Shown here: positions 10,248 through 44,400 of the stretch, piece after piece
Layout of the letters: each line of letters opens with the position of its first letter
Numbering within the stretch: the first letter of the stretch is position 1
DNA from: Albula goreensis
Lineage: Eukaryota > Chordata > Actinopteri > Albuliformes > Albulidae
Assembly: GCA_022829145.1 (NCBI GenBank)
Contig: CM040744.1
Span: forward strand, 9,583,001-9,647,000
Length of the DNA: 64,000 nt
Direction of reading: 5' to 3'
Notes under the pieces: model-generated
What the model saw: the letters and a program-made list of their open reading frames with translations, nothing else
The model's database searches: none
Told to the model about the DNA's origin: nothing
Position numbers and translations under genes: made by a program

Positions 10248-11854
10248 ATACCTACAGATCCAGTCCAAAACAAACGTTAGAATATCATCAAATACAGCTG
10301 TTCTGGAAGGGACGACCATTCTTCTAGCACGGTGAGTCACTCACACAACAGCTGTTGAGAAAGGTAAGTACAGGAGTCTCCATCAAAAATGTAATTACAC
10401 GCAAATAAATCAGACATTTATGTACATAGAATGTAACTGTACAGTAGTAATAACAAACATGGAAATCCAGTGAACTACCAGTCTCATTTAATGTATAGTA
10501 TGTGTAATACAGGACCACCCAATGTAGCATACATCATATATTATATTCAATATACCACTGCATAACATGCTCAAAGAATTACATGTGGCATAGTCTAGTA
10601 TCCACCCATTATCATTACAATGTTTTCCAAATACAAATTGAGCGAAGAGACTTGTGTTTTCATCTCAAGTATCTTGTGTCTATTGTTAATAAAATTTGCA
10701 TGCAATCAGAATATATCTTAGGAAAGCATCACTTTCAATATGTATAATATTGTAAAAAGTAAGAAATAGTAAAAGTATATGTTAATTATTATCAATGAAA
10801 ATATCTTAATGGAAATACTTCTCTAAGATGGCCTAATACTAATGAAGATGAATAATAATTGATAGCTTAATAGTGATCTTTAAGTCAATCAAATTAATAT
10901 AGATTTATTTACATTTTTGATTGCCCATTCAACACCCACAATTTTAATCAGGACCTTGAGTGTGAAATATTCACTGAAAACTAACTTGATGAAATAAAAG
11001 ATCTAGTTTGGCATAAACAGTTTATATATTCCAATAAAATCTTCAATAATGAATCTTACTGTGAAAATGGGAGCGCACACAAACCCAGCTTGACTGTAGT
11101 GGGAACCCACAGTTGAGTTTCAGGGGATGATGGATCGTAGAGTCATACATTGCTGAATGTCTGTTCCTATTAACAAGATCTTAAGCAGCACCAGTGAACT
11201 TGGCCTGAGAAGATGAGCACACTGAGGTAATGTCAAGCCCGTTGGGTCATCCTATTCAACGGCATCAAATGTACTCAAATCCAATGAGCAACAATGCAAA
11301 TTAAAGACAGAATGTTTCTATTAATTCTGCTAATAGGAATATTCCCTGGAAATGTGGCTTTAAATTGATTTGTGTTTAACGTGATGTTGGGAGGCTTTCA
11401 CTTCGTGATTGTAAGTGTGTATTGGGCTGGTCTTTCAATTCATGAAACATTAGGCTCCAATTTGAAAAGAAAAAAAATTGAGGAAAACATCAAAAAAGCA
11501 AATACATTTTTATGTGGATATCAGTGGTGAATGTTTATGTTTTTAAGATGCATATCTGATCATATTTATTTTCTTTAGGCTGAACTATAAGACTTCATAA
11601 GAATAAGAATTCAGCTCCTTATATTGACCGTTCCATTTGTACTTTATTTTTCCACTATATTAATTTTAAAATATCACAGATAAATATCAACATTTTCATA
11701 CAATCATATGTATGAATGAGTGAAAAAGAGTAGCATATGCTCATTTAAACTCTTATTGGTACCCCCCCCCCCAGAAAAGTATGCTAGATCCTATTGTATT
11801 TTTATTTCAATGGCTAGACCATATGATGATCCATATGAAAATAGTGTGCTGGTC

Positions 11855-12060
11855 CCAGACCAAGGCGGAGGCTTTTTCTTGTTAGCTTTTAAAATCCATC
11901 TTGCGGGGCGGTGATGTATCAGTGCCTCCGCAGGGTTTGCTCGCAGCCCCTGGCCCCTGCAGTGTCTGTGTGTAAGGTCACGTCCCCCGGCTCCTCGGTT
12001 TCTTCTGCTTGGGCAGCTGTCGAGGGGTTATGGATCTGACCCCAGCAGCACCAACTCACT
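11855..12060. promoter_or_regulatory. GC-rich intergenic block, possible regulatory element
   Basis: About 200 bases of clearly higher GC than the surroundings, with AAGGTCACGTC (nuclear-receptor-like half site overlapping an ACGT core) and several CCTCCG/GGGGCGG-like boxes. No open frame of interest. Confidence 0.22.
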
Positions 12061-14519
12061 GAGCCTGTATGCCAGTCCACTGATTTATTAGTCCGTGCTC
12101 GTACACCTTCCTAACGCCATCTTTTTTTCCAAGCACCTCGCTGAAATTATGAAATTAAAATTTGGGGTAGGGGGAGAAAAAAAATAAAGTGAAAGCAAAG
12201 CAGCCAGTTCAATAAACCTTTCCACACCACTGCTCTCTCGTCTGGGCTGAGCAAAGAGCTGCACTGCCAGTAACCTTATAACCTCAAGTACACCCTTTGG
12301 ACGTGTGTTTACATTACTTTAAACCATGTCAGTTAGATAAAGAAAATCAGCACATTTAAGTGATTATATTAGCTTTATTTGGCATATTGTTGCAATAATT
12401 GGCTTTTATTCTGTAATAAGAGACAATACATGTGTTTTTTTAAGCAGAACCATTAAACTAAATGGTCAAAACACTAGTGGCAGTGTTCTTGCACAACAGA
12501 CTGCAAAATAGAGTGAATGACTGACTGATTGTAGCTAAAGTGGGTTTTCACCAAGCAAGCCATCACCATCTCAGACAAAAGTGTGTGTGAATTTTTTTGT
12601 TTGTAATATTTTAAATTTTTTCTCTTCCTTGTATTTTTCCTATCACAAGAATTAAAAATGATGAAAAATATGAAGACAATGATAAAACTTAACTGCTTTA
12701 AAGTCACCAATAAATATGAAAAATAAACAATTTTATTGTTGGATTTAACTGTCTACAAATATTTCTACATATTATTTTATTAATCGCATATTTAGGGATG
12801 TGTTTATGGAGAAACACAACCTTGGCACACAGACTGTACCATTGCGCCATTACTTTGAGTATCTGTTTTGAATAAGCAGTTAGTCATTGTATCTAACTAT
12901 ACAGACTACTGTGCTTTTGCAAGATCTTTGCAAGTGTTATTGTTACCATGACTTAAGTGGTACCATTTTGTTTATGTAACCATCAGCTTTCCTTCTTTGA
13001 TATGTAATTTTTGTTCTTGCTGACAGTATGCATTCCATCCCCAGATTGTTTGTAAAAACTATTAGAAATTTACCTTGAACTTTAAGTACAAAATATTTAC
13101 CAATTTTCTCCAAGTGCTTTGAGAGCAGTCACAATTTGGAGATAATGAAAACAAAATTGCTAGCCTTTTGAGTGATTTAAGCTAATTATTCTCGTGGGAC
13201 TTATACAAATTTGTTAAACAAATACAGTTAAAATTTCGGACATCAATCACAATACTTTGCCATGGGAACACGGACCTGCGAAATGCAGTTTCGCCCAGAG
13301 GCTAAACAAATGATCACATGAAAATTATTATTTTGAAAACATACATGTGAAATGGCCCTGGGGTTTAAAAACCATAGCGCTTTTCTTTTCATGGAATTTC
13401 CTGCTGGGGGAAAATCTTAAGCAGACAGAGGTCACACTTTCAAAAGCAATTAGTGATCATGTCTGAGTTTTTCTAACTTTTTCACCAAGGACTAATTGGA
13501 AACATATAATGTAGAAAAAGCCTGTGAGAAATGTAAGTTCTGGCTTGACCTTGTTAAATTACAACCTCAGATTATTAACATGACAAATGTGTCTCAACTA
13601 AATGATATTTTACTCTGAGTATGTGTTTTTTTCTTTATATGCTTGGCAGGCACTTTCATCCAAAATGGTGTAAAGCTCTTCAAATTCTGTAAACCATTTG
13701 AATTACTTTGAGCTGGAGTATATAGAAGGCAGCCAGCATTCAGAAATTGAAACTCGAAAGTTCTGGTCAGAGTTTACAGCAGTGTTGTCTCACCACTATT
13801 TGACCCTGTGTCTGAACTCCAGTGCTCTATCACACCAACATTGTTTTTCCTCACCATGCTGAGAAGGGAAAATGTTGATAACATCTAGTAGCTGCAATGG
13901 AGCAAAACAAGCGAAGGCCCATATCACCTTTGAGCGTGATGATAGATTGCTTATGTGAGCCTTGATATTATCGTTTCCCAAATGGTACCTGTATACTTAG
14001 GTATAGCAATTTGAAGAAGCGCACACAATCATGAGGGCTGAACATCCAAGCACAGCTCATTTCTGAGATTATTTTTCTCCTTGTTGCAAGAAAGTAGTCT
14101 TGCAGGTCAAATACTAATAAGCTTGTGCAACTAATGTGCATTTACCTTCACTGTGTACAGAAACAATGTACATCATGCAATTGCATATAATGAGCCATTG
14201 TATAGTACAGTATGACATTAGTTATAGAGGGCAAAGCACTCTGAATTCCCATACTGCTGTACTGTATGGCAGTGAGGACTGTGTATTTTGTCCCATATTC
14301 TAAATGAACTGTTATACATAGTCAGTGCTTCTCACTAATTAAATGTTCAATCCATTTTGCATGGCAGGTTGAACATGAAGCTAATACCTGTTGCACACAG
14401 AGATGCTTACATAACAATGCTGATTGAGGTATATGTGGAACAGCAGAGGTAGTTATCAAAGCACAGGGCGGTACATAGAAGTCTGGGGGGTAGTTATCAA
14501 GGATCAGACTGCCATAAAT

Positions 14520-14665
14520 CACATGGTCAGGCCAGGCGAGAGTGACTGTGCAGACGCGGCGATAGCGAGCGTTTGTATCAGCCGTGTAAGCTGTCGCTGA
14601 CGGCCCGTCCTCGTAAGTGCGGGAGGCTCAATCAAAGAAGAGGGTGAGTGTCTAAACAGACCACA
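14520..14665. promoter_or_regulatory. GC-rich intergenic block, possible conserved element
   Basis: CpG-containing block in AT-rich surroundings, with GCGATAGCG, CTGTCGCTGACGG and AATCAAAG (TCF/LEF-like). Not coding in any frame of useful length. Confidence 0.22.
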
Positions 14666-16029
14666 CGTCACTATCTACAAAAGCAGGTTTTACGGACTGT
14701 GGCCTCTATCCAGCAGGCCCCTCACACCACACCCCCCCACCCTCCCTGATAACTCGACTCAGGAATCCAGCCCCCCACTTCAATCAGAAAGATTGATGGG
14801 CAGAGAGAACAGTACATGTGTACCCTGTTGTCCACGCGAGCAGTGATATCAGCACAACCTACTCCCCATGTGACTACATACACAAGTGTGCAATCACGCC
14901 TTTGAAAGTACTTGTCAACAGAAATCTGTTTGCTATGTTAAATAAGTCCCAGCACATAGTGGATAGATAGTAACAACTTGTTTATGAAGTGATCATTGAC
15001 CTGCCAGAAAAAAAGAGACGCACACCACAATCCCATACAATTCCTGTAGTTGTTTCAAATCCTGTTGTTCCAACCTTCCATCCAATTCCATAATGTACTA
15101 CTGTAATTATTTCAGTGGCATGATATACACACTTTATATTGCATTCATCTCTGAAAGGATGATATGGTCTCTCCACTCGAAAAGGAGTTTCCCATTGGTT
15201 TTCATAACCTCTGATCCCAGTTAAATGACTTGAAAGTTGACATTGAACAACATCACAGGCAGACATTCCATTCAGTAAACCACAGGCCACCAAGATCTGG
15301 GGCTCAAATGCTCATAAACATATGCTAGGCTACACTGACCATTTCCTCATAAACCAACATTATATGATACCATTTACATTGTACACATTGCTGCTGTTGT
15401 TAGTAGTAGCATTTATAAAAATGTGTGCCATTTTATGTCTCAGGATGGCACACACATGACTCCTTTATGTGATATCAATATTCATTTTCATGTACTACTT
15501 AACTGTTTTGCTTAATTTTATTTCTGTATTATGGGGGATTATAAAATACTAACACAATATATGAGCACAACACATGTCAAAGAATAATATGTTTTAAAAA
15601 TCTGAAACAGTACTGTGAAAAATAATAAAATGTAAAGGAATACATATTTTTCAGTTCCAGACATCCGCAATAAAATTATTAGACATAGCTGCATTCCTAA
15701 CCCATATTGAGAAGTTCTGTCCCTGTATGTAGTACTGTGTGAAATTAAAGGCCATGGTCATACAATCATTAGGTAGGGCTGAGAAATCTGGCCAGAAAAT
15801 AAACTCAACACAAGAAAAGTGCTGTAAAATTACAGTACCCAATTGGGTACAAGAAAATAACTAAAAGAAGGGAGCCGGTTAAAATTATAAACACTGTAAA
15901 GCCATTAACTGTATTAACCTCACCCCTATGGAAACTTGAGAAATTTGAAGCCAATTCCCTTAATATCCATACATTAACATTAAAAGTATGACAAGTACCG
16001 TACGGACTGCATGATAATATACATCTGTA

Positions 16030-16330
16030 TCTGTTTAGTTAACGTCTGTCTCTTTAAATGGAACAGCAATTATCGTTTTGCTTTCAGGCCCTTGCTGCTT
16101 TCTGTAAAGATCTGTGACACCTTCTAAATGTCTGCGTTCTGTTTTGGAGCGTAATCTGTCTCACCAAAGTTCTTTAGTTCATGGGCTTGACACAACAGCC
16201 GGCTCGTCCCCAATCAATATGGGGCATTTTAGTTGGATTGAGATGAGTCATTGACACGAACAGATCCATTAGATTTCTTGAGGAATTACAGTTGATTCAG
16301 TCTTTCGGTAAAGCCCACTGATGTGTTCCT
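16030..16330. promoter_or_regulatory. Candidate conserved block downstream of CEP120
   Basis: Repeat-free stretch of balanced composition with CAATTATCG, CCAATCAATATGGGGC and GGATTGAGATGAGTCATTGAC (AP-1-like TGAGTCA). It resembles a non-coding conserved element; this is inference. Confidence 0.22.
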
Positions 16331-17596
16331 TTTTCGCTCATGACGGTTTTTTTCTTGTTGTCTTTTAAGAAACAAAAACTTGCTGAATTTGTTTATTATT
16401 CATTGGCAAATGTACTTTCGAGAAAATGTCATGCCATTGCGGGAATTATTTACTTTGAGTTTTTTTTATCCAGTGATGATAGATCTTCTTTTGTCCCACT
16501 GGTCCAAAATATCTTGGGTTTGTGTTGTGATTTATGGCTGAGCAGAGTTTCTTTCAGACTGTTGTTTGGCTGTGGCATCCCACTGGGCTGTGCTAAACTG
16601 AACTTTTCTGTCCAGTCTCAGTCTCCTGCACCCCATGCAATCTCTCACTGCACCCTCTCTGAACTCTGGGCTCCTCATTTCCCTGGTTTTGGGTTTCGCT
16701 GCACTTCTATCTCCGCTTCACGCAGACTAACTTCGGGTCAGATATCCACTTCAATCAAGGCTTTTACCGAGAGCTTCTTCAGTGCATCTCTGCTGTGGCT
16801 AAAATGAACTTTTCATTGTATTTTCCAAGATCTTTCCAGTACATTGTATACTCCATCTGCATCAATGTTATGTAGAACCATTTACTCAAGTACATTTAAC
16901 AGTAAGCTTCTTAGCTTTTATTATTACTACTTGAAGTATTCATAGCTCTTTGCAGCAAGTAAAGAATGATCACATGTGTGTGAAATCTGAAAATACATAT
17001 GAAACAGGAGGATATATCAGTGAAGACGCAAATATCACAAAAATAATTTATTAGGTACAAAATACATACAAATTAAATGTCACTCATTTGTAGTTCATAA
17101 AAAGGAAACTTAATATATTCTTCCATTTCTACACAACCGGATCAGAGGAAAAAGTTGTAACCTTTTTTTAATGCAGTAGCGCCATCTGGTGACTGCGGAT
17201 ACTCTTGCAGGCACATCTTTCACCATAGCTTTTAATGCTGATGTCATGGACACTGACATCTGTGACTGAGGAAGTTCTATAATCAACGTTCACCCCAAAT
17301 TATGCTAACAACTGTCAACAAGTTCAACACACAAATCCAACGTTTAGCATTATTGAAGAGCAAATAAACCACAACTGTTTGAAAATTTCAAAGCAATAAC
17401 ATTGTAGCATTTTGTGATGCTATCGGCAAAAAAACGTGGTTCAGAGGATTCTCATGTACCTGGCATGGATAGATCTAACCCTAGGTCTCACACTGCATCC
17501 AAAACACCTGGCAACTACAAGCATCAGTGAACACATAAAATGACACATCTGATCAAAAGCCCTTTCTGAACACTTCACATATGGCGTTATTAGTCA

Positions 17597-17602
17597 TTTA
17601 TT
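17597..17602 (-). promoter_or_regulatory. Candidate poly(A) signal for CEP120
   Basis: AATAAA on the minus strand about 390 bases after the CEP120 stop, and the first such hexamer after it. The CEP120 3' UTR would then run roughly from 17989 to 17580. Confidence 0.45.
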
Positions 17603-17989
17603 TTGACTATATATTACATTCAAAAAAGTGTACACTATCTACATAAAACCACAAGTTTCAAAATATTTTTACAGAATATACAACTGATGTTTGTTTCTGA
17701 CAGCGACTGATTGTAATGTAGCTGGCGCCAGTCTTGTTAGTAAACAGGTAGTGACAGGACAGGGGCTTCATGAAACTGAAAATGGGAGGAGCTACCATGT
17801 AGCAACATTGTTTCACTTGATTTGATCTTTGTGCTTCGCTGTGTAAAGTGAAACATTTTGATTGGTTCAAACAGGTCACTTGACTGAGAGCTGACTGTAG
17901 CTTTACTCATCAGAGGGTTTGTGAAGCCACGCTCTCCCTTCGCTAGCGTGCAGTCTGACACTGTGACATGTTTCCCTGTGTTGTGCGTG

Positions 17990-38534
<20,545 letters not shown>

Positions 38535-41343
38535 TGCATCTGTTTGGTGTTAGCTTGTTAGCTTATAGCAGTGACTTTGGTGAGTGCAGTCTCAAGTCAC
38601 ATAAAATTACCACCAAACGCCTCAATCCCGTAAATTGATTCTGATATAGCATCGAAAATGCAAGACTTGGTTACTAAGCACCCCAGTGTTCGTTGTCCAC
38701 CCCGCTTTGATATATACATTTGCCGCCTCCTATTTAAAAATGTTGACTTCCGCCTAGTTACTGTTGGAAACAAAATACACGCAGATGAGCTTTGAGTGGA
38801 ACGGTCAAGAGTATCTCTCCAATAGAGTTCAGTTCTTTCGTTTGCGCCCTCTGCTGTCTAGGCAGTCAAACAGCACGAAAGGCCCAGAAATCATTGGTAT
38901 TCCAGTTCATAAAAACCTTGGTTTCAACTACACACGAGAGATTTTCACTGCTGTGAAACAAAATCCAAAAAATTCCCGAAAACGGGAAGATTAGGCTGTA
39001 ACACTTTTGTTAAGAAAATTCTTATTCATTTTTTTTTGGTTTGCCTTTCATAAATTCCTCAGTTGTTTGTTTACACTTCCCTTAATAATGGTCATTTGAC
39101 TCACCATTAAATGATCTGAAGCATCCCAAGGAGCACTAATGTCTGGAGATGGGGAGATTGATAAAAGATCTTAATGTATCCGTAGAGCCAGAATGTATGA
39201 AATTATAATCAAAGCAAACAATATTTATTAGCAACAGAGTATAATAACCCATTCATAAGAAACAAAACAGTTGCACAATAAAACATACTGACAACTCCTT
39301 GAACAGTACATTTATATTCAGTTTTTTTCCGCAGCACCACGGTACCTGCTTCATTCAGTCATGACTGCAGGGTCAATAAAACAAATGTAGCATGTGAAAA
39401 TTCTAATTACTTTGTTCATTCAAATATTTCAGTTTCTCAATGCATTATTTTGGTCCTAACTGTCTCCACCCTCTCTGTATACCATTGCATTCCCCATTCT
39501 GCAGCAGTAAGCTATTCTCTATGTTATGTTAAAGCTTGTTGTGTTTAGCATTCACTTTCAGTGGAGCTTACATGCTTTAAATGTTTATATGGCTTTTAAA
39601 ACAATTTGTGTGCTATGAAACCAGTCACAGTTTACCACAGCAGCTTGTTTTGCTCAGTACCTGGTGTAATACTCCTTTTTATCACATTTCACATTCAATA
39701 GTAAAATAAAACAGTAAGATCAATGCACAGTTTTATTAGCTTTATATTGTTTCCTATTCACAGACTACCGGGGGATATCATGCAGTCAAAATGAATGTAG
39801 ATCTTCAGTGCCTGATTGGCTGGATGGAAGGAAGAAGCTATTCTGGAAAGATGGGAGAGAAATCTAAATTTCAGCATATAAATCAATTTATGCCAGGGAT
39901 AACACAATTTCAACAGTTTTAAGGTACTGCTGTATTACTCCAAAATTGCTCAAATTTACCAAAACGTTATGATGCAGGTCTCAACAAGCAGAGATGAAGT
40001 GTTGTAATGCAATGTTGTCATGACAAAAGCTGAAGAATGTGACAAGATAATATTCTTTCTGCAAGGGCTCAATTCAAAAGCAAATCGCTTGCTTTCATGT
40101 GCCTTACCATTGTTCTCCTTAGCGGTAGTTTCACAGTCAACAGGGAAATAAACATAATGGACAGATGAAGTATATAAACATCTTTTTCTTTAATTCTGAT
40201 TGCCAAACATTTTTAAGGCAGGTATAAAAAACAACTGCATTTTCAATGTACATTTGACGTCAACTTAAAATAAACTTGGTTACAGCATGAAACAAATGAC
40301 CAGGCATCAGCAGTGAGGTTTCTCCCTACATGTCAATACTTGTAAACATTTAAAGATTGCAGCACTATTCAAGTAGAACAATCACAGATGCTATGCAGGT
40401 GAATTGGGGGTAAATTGCCAGACAATGCATTAAACTTAAAAAAAAGATTATACACAAGCGTGTTATACTCTGCCAATTAAATATATACAGAATATACACC
40501 ACAGTTATATGGCACTGGATTTTAAAAAAAGAAACTCAAGTGTATATTTACTCTCACAGAATACAATACAATAGAAGAGTGAATACAGTCAAGTGTATAC
40601 AGATGCAATTTCATTAATACAGAAGGAGTCACTTCATAGTTACTTGCACATAGTGTTACTTCTACTGCAATCCCCGTCCAAACTTTTTGGGGAAATTGCA
40701 ATATTCAATACATTCAGTAACACAAATACACAATGACACATTTCCATACATACAAAGTAATACTGCGATTTTGTGGCTTATACACTTTCCTAGACATCCA
40801 TTTGTTCCTTCCTGACCAGCAGCGCCAAGCCACAGGTGAGACGTGTCTGAGTCCTCGTCACCGTTACAAAATCAACAGTTAGCGGTAAATATGTTCCACT
40901 GATTATCGCATAACAACAGCATTAGAACTCTTATAAAATTTTCATTAATAAGAAATGAAAACTGGCTTCTGCCTCCCATGGAGGCGATGAATAAACACCA
41001 TGGAATTGATGTCTGTGGTTCTGCCCATCACCATGTGAACCTGTCACATGCTGTAGGTTCAAATCTTCCCATCATTCCCTGCAGGAACAGACACCATAGA
41101 CACACAACAATATCAACTGCAGACCTCAACACTGGATACCATTCTGGTCTGGAAAATGAGCAACATCCCTATTTTTTCATTTTACTTTATCAGTGCAGAT
41201 GTGTCCTCCTCATTTTCAACAAATGTTTTGTTTATCTGACAAAGAACAAACTGTAAATTTATGGAAATTTTAGCAGGAAAACAATAGTGGTTTTGTGGGA
41301 ATGAGGTCTTTTTAAGTGTTAAAAAGAACAACAGACTGTAAGG
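38535..41343. other. CEP120-ZNF608 intergenic region and likely ZNF608 3' UTR
   Basis: 2.8 kb between the CEP120 start and the last ZNF608 coding exon. AT-rich; minus-strand AATAAA hexamers near 39230 and 39730 would suit a ZNF608 3' UTR of 1.5-2 kb. A 76-codon plus-strand frame (38764-38994) resembles nothing known. Human CSNK1G3, which lies between these genes, is absent. Confidence 0.6.
38570..38775 (-). promoter_or_regulatory. Candidate CEP120 promoter with ETS-like and X-box-like motifs
   Basis: The 240 bases upstream of the CEP120 ATG contain CGGAAGT on the minus strand (38746-38752), an ETS core common in housekeeping promoters. Next to it is AGTTACTGTTGGAAAC (38756-38771). That fits the RFX X-box pattern RGYYNYY-N1-3-RRNRAC; on the minus strand it reads GTTTCC-AAC-AGTAAC. 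RFX X-boxes are typical of cilium genes, which suits CEP120. The transcription start is not known, so the extent is approximate. Confidence 0.4.
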
Positions 41344-41411
41344 CTACGTACCAGCTGCAGATGTCTGAGCTGGCACCTGCTGATTGGAAACCAGGGCTGT
41401 AGAACTCAAAC
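41344..41411 (-). CDS. znf608: ZNF608 last recognised exon (C-terminus uncertain)
   Basis: Acceptor ctctcctcacag. Encodes [20 protein letters not shown]. Two endings are possible: read-through to TAG at 41346-41344 (adding Gly-Thr), or splicing at GCAGCTG|GTACGT (41352/41351) to a further exon. A fitting acceptor gttcctgcag lies before 41078, which would give GNDGKI and a stop at 41061-41059. Human ends with a different short tail (GMFPGQRRE), so the last few residues are not settled. Confidence 0.75.
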
Positions 41412-44400
41412 CTGTGAGGAGAGAACAAGAGCTCTGTTTAAGCAAAACAACAGACTGGCGACGCATTAGCATGGATCACACATTGCTAATTCCCTATATA
41501 CACCACACAATGACCCAGCACCACTCCTGCTCTCACACACCTTTCTATCATTCCTGACTTTGTGTAATTAACTTCCTTAATGTTTAGTAGTGTAATACTT
41601 CAAACTGCATATGACATTGTCTGTTTTAATTATTTTTTTTTTACCTTGGTATGGGTCATATTGCCCAGGTATCAGAGGGTAGCCTACGCCCAGGTGCGTG
41701 TGATGATGGGTGTGAAGGTGTCGGGCAAAGGGGGCGTGGTCCCTGTCCCGCTCCGCCTCTCTGTCCCGTTCTGGAGATCCCCTCTCCCCGGGCTGAAGGT
41801 AACAGAACAATTCACACCTTCAATTTACACCAGAAAAACACCTTCAGTTTAATCCCCAAAATACTGCATTTTTCAGGTTAATTTTAACCTCACGTTATGA
41901 GAATAGGTGCTGTGTCTGCTCTGGGTTATGAGGTGCTCCATTCCATTGAGACTGGCAGCTTTGGTTTTTCACATTTTTCCACTGTACACAATTCAAGGGC
42001 ATTCTCTAAAACCTCACAGAACCCATAATCATACAACCTATAATATGATCTAATTGTAGGTTTCAACACCTACATTGATATTGTATTACATGGACATGCC
42101 TATTGACTGCTCAGTGACCTGGTGATTATTCAGATTATTACGCCAATGCTTTAGCATAAGAAAACTGTAATATTAAACATATTGTTGCAAACCTTTAATG
42201 GTCGACCACATTCCAAAATAGCCACAGGTATTTTTGGTTTTCCTCAAATATTTAACTGAGGTCAACCGGTATGAAACTACATTACCTATACCACTCCAAT
42301 GAAAATGTTCCTATTTACCATAATAATGTTTTTAAACTCCCACAGTGACACAGCAGAACATATGAAGTAAATGAGACTGAGAATATTTCAACAAATTCAG
42401 CATAAAATAACACCAATTTGAGTACATAAAGAGTGGACTTTTCATGGTTCTCAGCAACAAAAACTTTTGATTCAAAACTAAGTTTGTCCCAGAATGGACT
42501 AAAGAAAAACCTGTCCAGCAATTATTTGAAGTAGTTTTAAGTGAACACAATTATTAACTTTGGCAGCTGTGTGACATCAGAGTGCCAAATTAGATAGTGA
42601 AATAGAATGTTGTTCCAAAACATTATTTTCTGGCAATTCACACTTATTTGCATATAGAGGAGAGTTTAGTAACAGCTGTAGGAAATGCATTTTTGACAAC
42701 TGGCAATTCTCCCAGCATCCTTTTTGGGGGAACATTTGGTTTTATGAAGTATTTTAATTACACCTTGTTTAAAGCATTAGTCAGGTAAAACCAGCAGTAC
42801 TAATGGTGGATCCTATGAAGCCACCAAAACTTTTATACCCATAAAAGAATTGCCTTTTCTCTAATATTTTATTTTGGGATGAAAATTACAGATTCTTTCT
42901 TTGTTGCTGTGTATTTACCAGTGAGACATATGGCCCTTCCACAAAAAAGCCGACAAAGTTAAAAGTCTGAACATAGCTATGATACGCAAAAAATAATTGC
43001 GATATAAACATTAATTTCCACCCCCAAGACGCAGAGAGTAAACCTTAAAATGATCATTTTCCACAAAAGGGTAATTCAAGGAGCCCTACTAATTTGAGTA
43101 AATTCATGATACACCACAACTGTCTCAAGATGTCTCATGAATATGTAACAGTGTGCGCCCTATCATATATCATTACTGTACTGCATACTCAAATTTAATG
43201 GGAACTGGCTAGCTGGCATTTAAAAATCTCAAATCATTTTTTGAAAAACTCGGTATTGGCATTTCAAATCACTTCATCCAATTTATTTAGTGGTACCTAA
43301 GCTGCCACCAATTTAAGGATTTCAAAGAAATTTGCTTTCACAGTGTAAACCCTGTCAGCCACATTGTCGGTTTATCAACTGCTAATTGCACACAATCTCG
43401 CCTCTAGGACAGTAACATTGTTGGAAAGTTACTTTCCAAAACAAGGCTTGTTAGATTTTGTCTGTTATGTTCTGTATTGAACGGCAGAGGTTGACGGTGG
43501 GGTAGAGAAAGAAAGGGGCGAAACTCACTGCTGGAGATTTGCCATGGTACGGCAGGTTGTGGTGCTGCAGCAGATCCAGAGCAGTGGAGTCACAGGAGGC
43601 CTTGCTGCTGATTCCACGACTGCTGTGGGCCACCTCAGACTCCTCCCTGCCAGCTGTCTTCCCATACAGGGGATAGTGGAAGCCTGACCAACACAACACA
43701 CCAGCATATATTAGGGCATACACAGTCAAGGCTACAGTCAACATAGACCCCAGCTACACATACATACAGCATTAAAACATCCACATGTTTCATATCAAGA
43801 CAATCCAATCTTCCTCGTGCATTAGGCTATAACCTCCGAGGCTGTTGTGTCTATAAACTCCAAGTAATACTAAGTGTAAACATAACAGGGGAATAGAATG
43901 AGTATGTATTGCATTTCTTGATGTTCAATTTTGCTAAGGTTGCTTTGACCTAAAAGCATGAGTTATTTCTGTTTCAGCAGCAAAAAGGTATACATGCAGG
44001 TATACACAAGGTTGCATGGAGTGCTTTCCAGGACTTTACCTGGGTAGTTGTGTACCAGGGCTGGTGACATCACCCGGTAGGCAGTGTTGCTAGGGTCACA
44101 CATTTGCAGGTATGGGTACGCATGCTGGTACTGGATGTAGGACTGATGGGGGTTCATCGGTGATGAGACGGCAACCCTGGCATTCCTTGAGTCGCCAGAC
44201 GTTCCCCCAGTGGTCTCCTGTTCCTCCATCTTGTTACAATCCTCTGTGCATCCAGAAAGGGCATCCTGCTTCTTGGTGTCTTCAGGCTCCACCTCCATCT
44301 GAGTCCCAGGGGAGATATCCCGCCCCTTAGCCTTGTCAACACTTACCTCCTCAGCTACCTCCTGTGTTTGCTGTTCCGCGTATGTGGACTGATATGGGTT

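Larger units (their letters stand above)
8633..17989. other. PRDM6-CEP120 intergenic region (tail to tail)
   Basis: 9.4 kb between convergent genes, including their 3' UTRs. Mostly AT-rich with no recognisable gene. Notable parts are the G-rich tract at 8824-8910, the palindromic element at 10205-10247, a C11 run at 11762-11772, GC-richer blocks at about 11855-12060 and 14520-14665, and a mixed-composition block at 16030-16330. Confidence 0.65.

Noticed and set aside
38764-38994. 76-codon plus-strand frame divergent from CEP120
   Set aside because: No similarity to a known protein, no evident splice sites or conserved motif; left as promoter flank.
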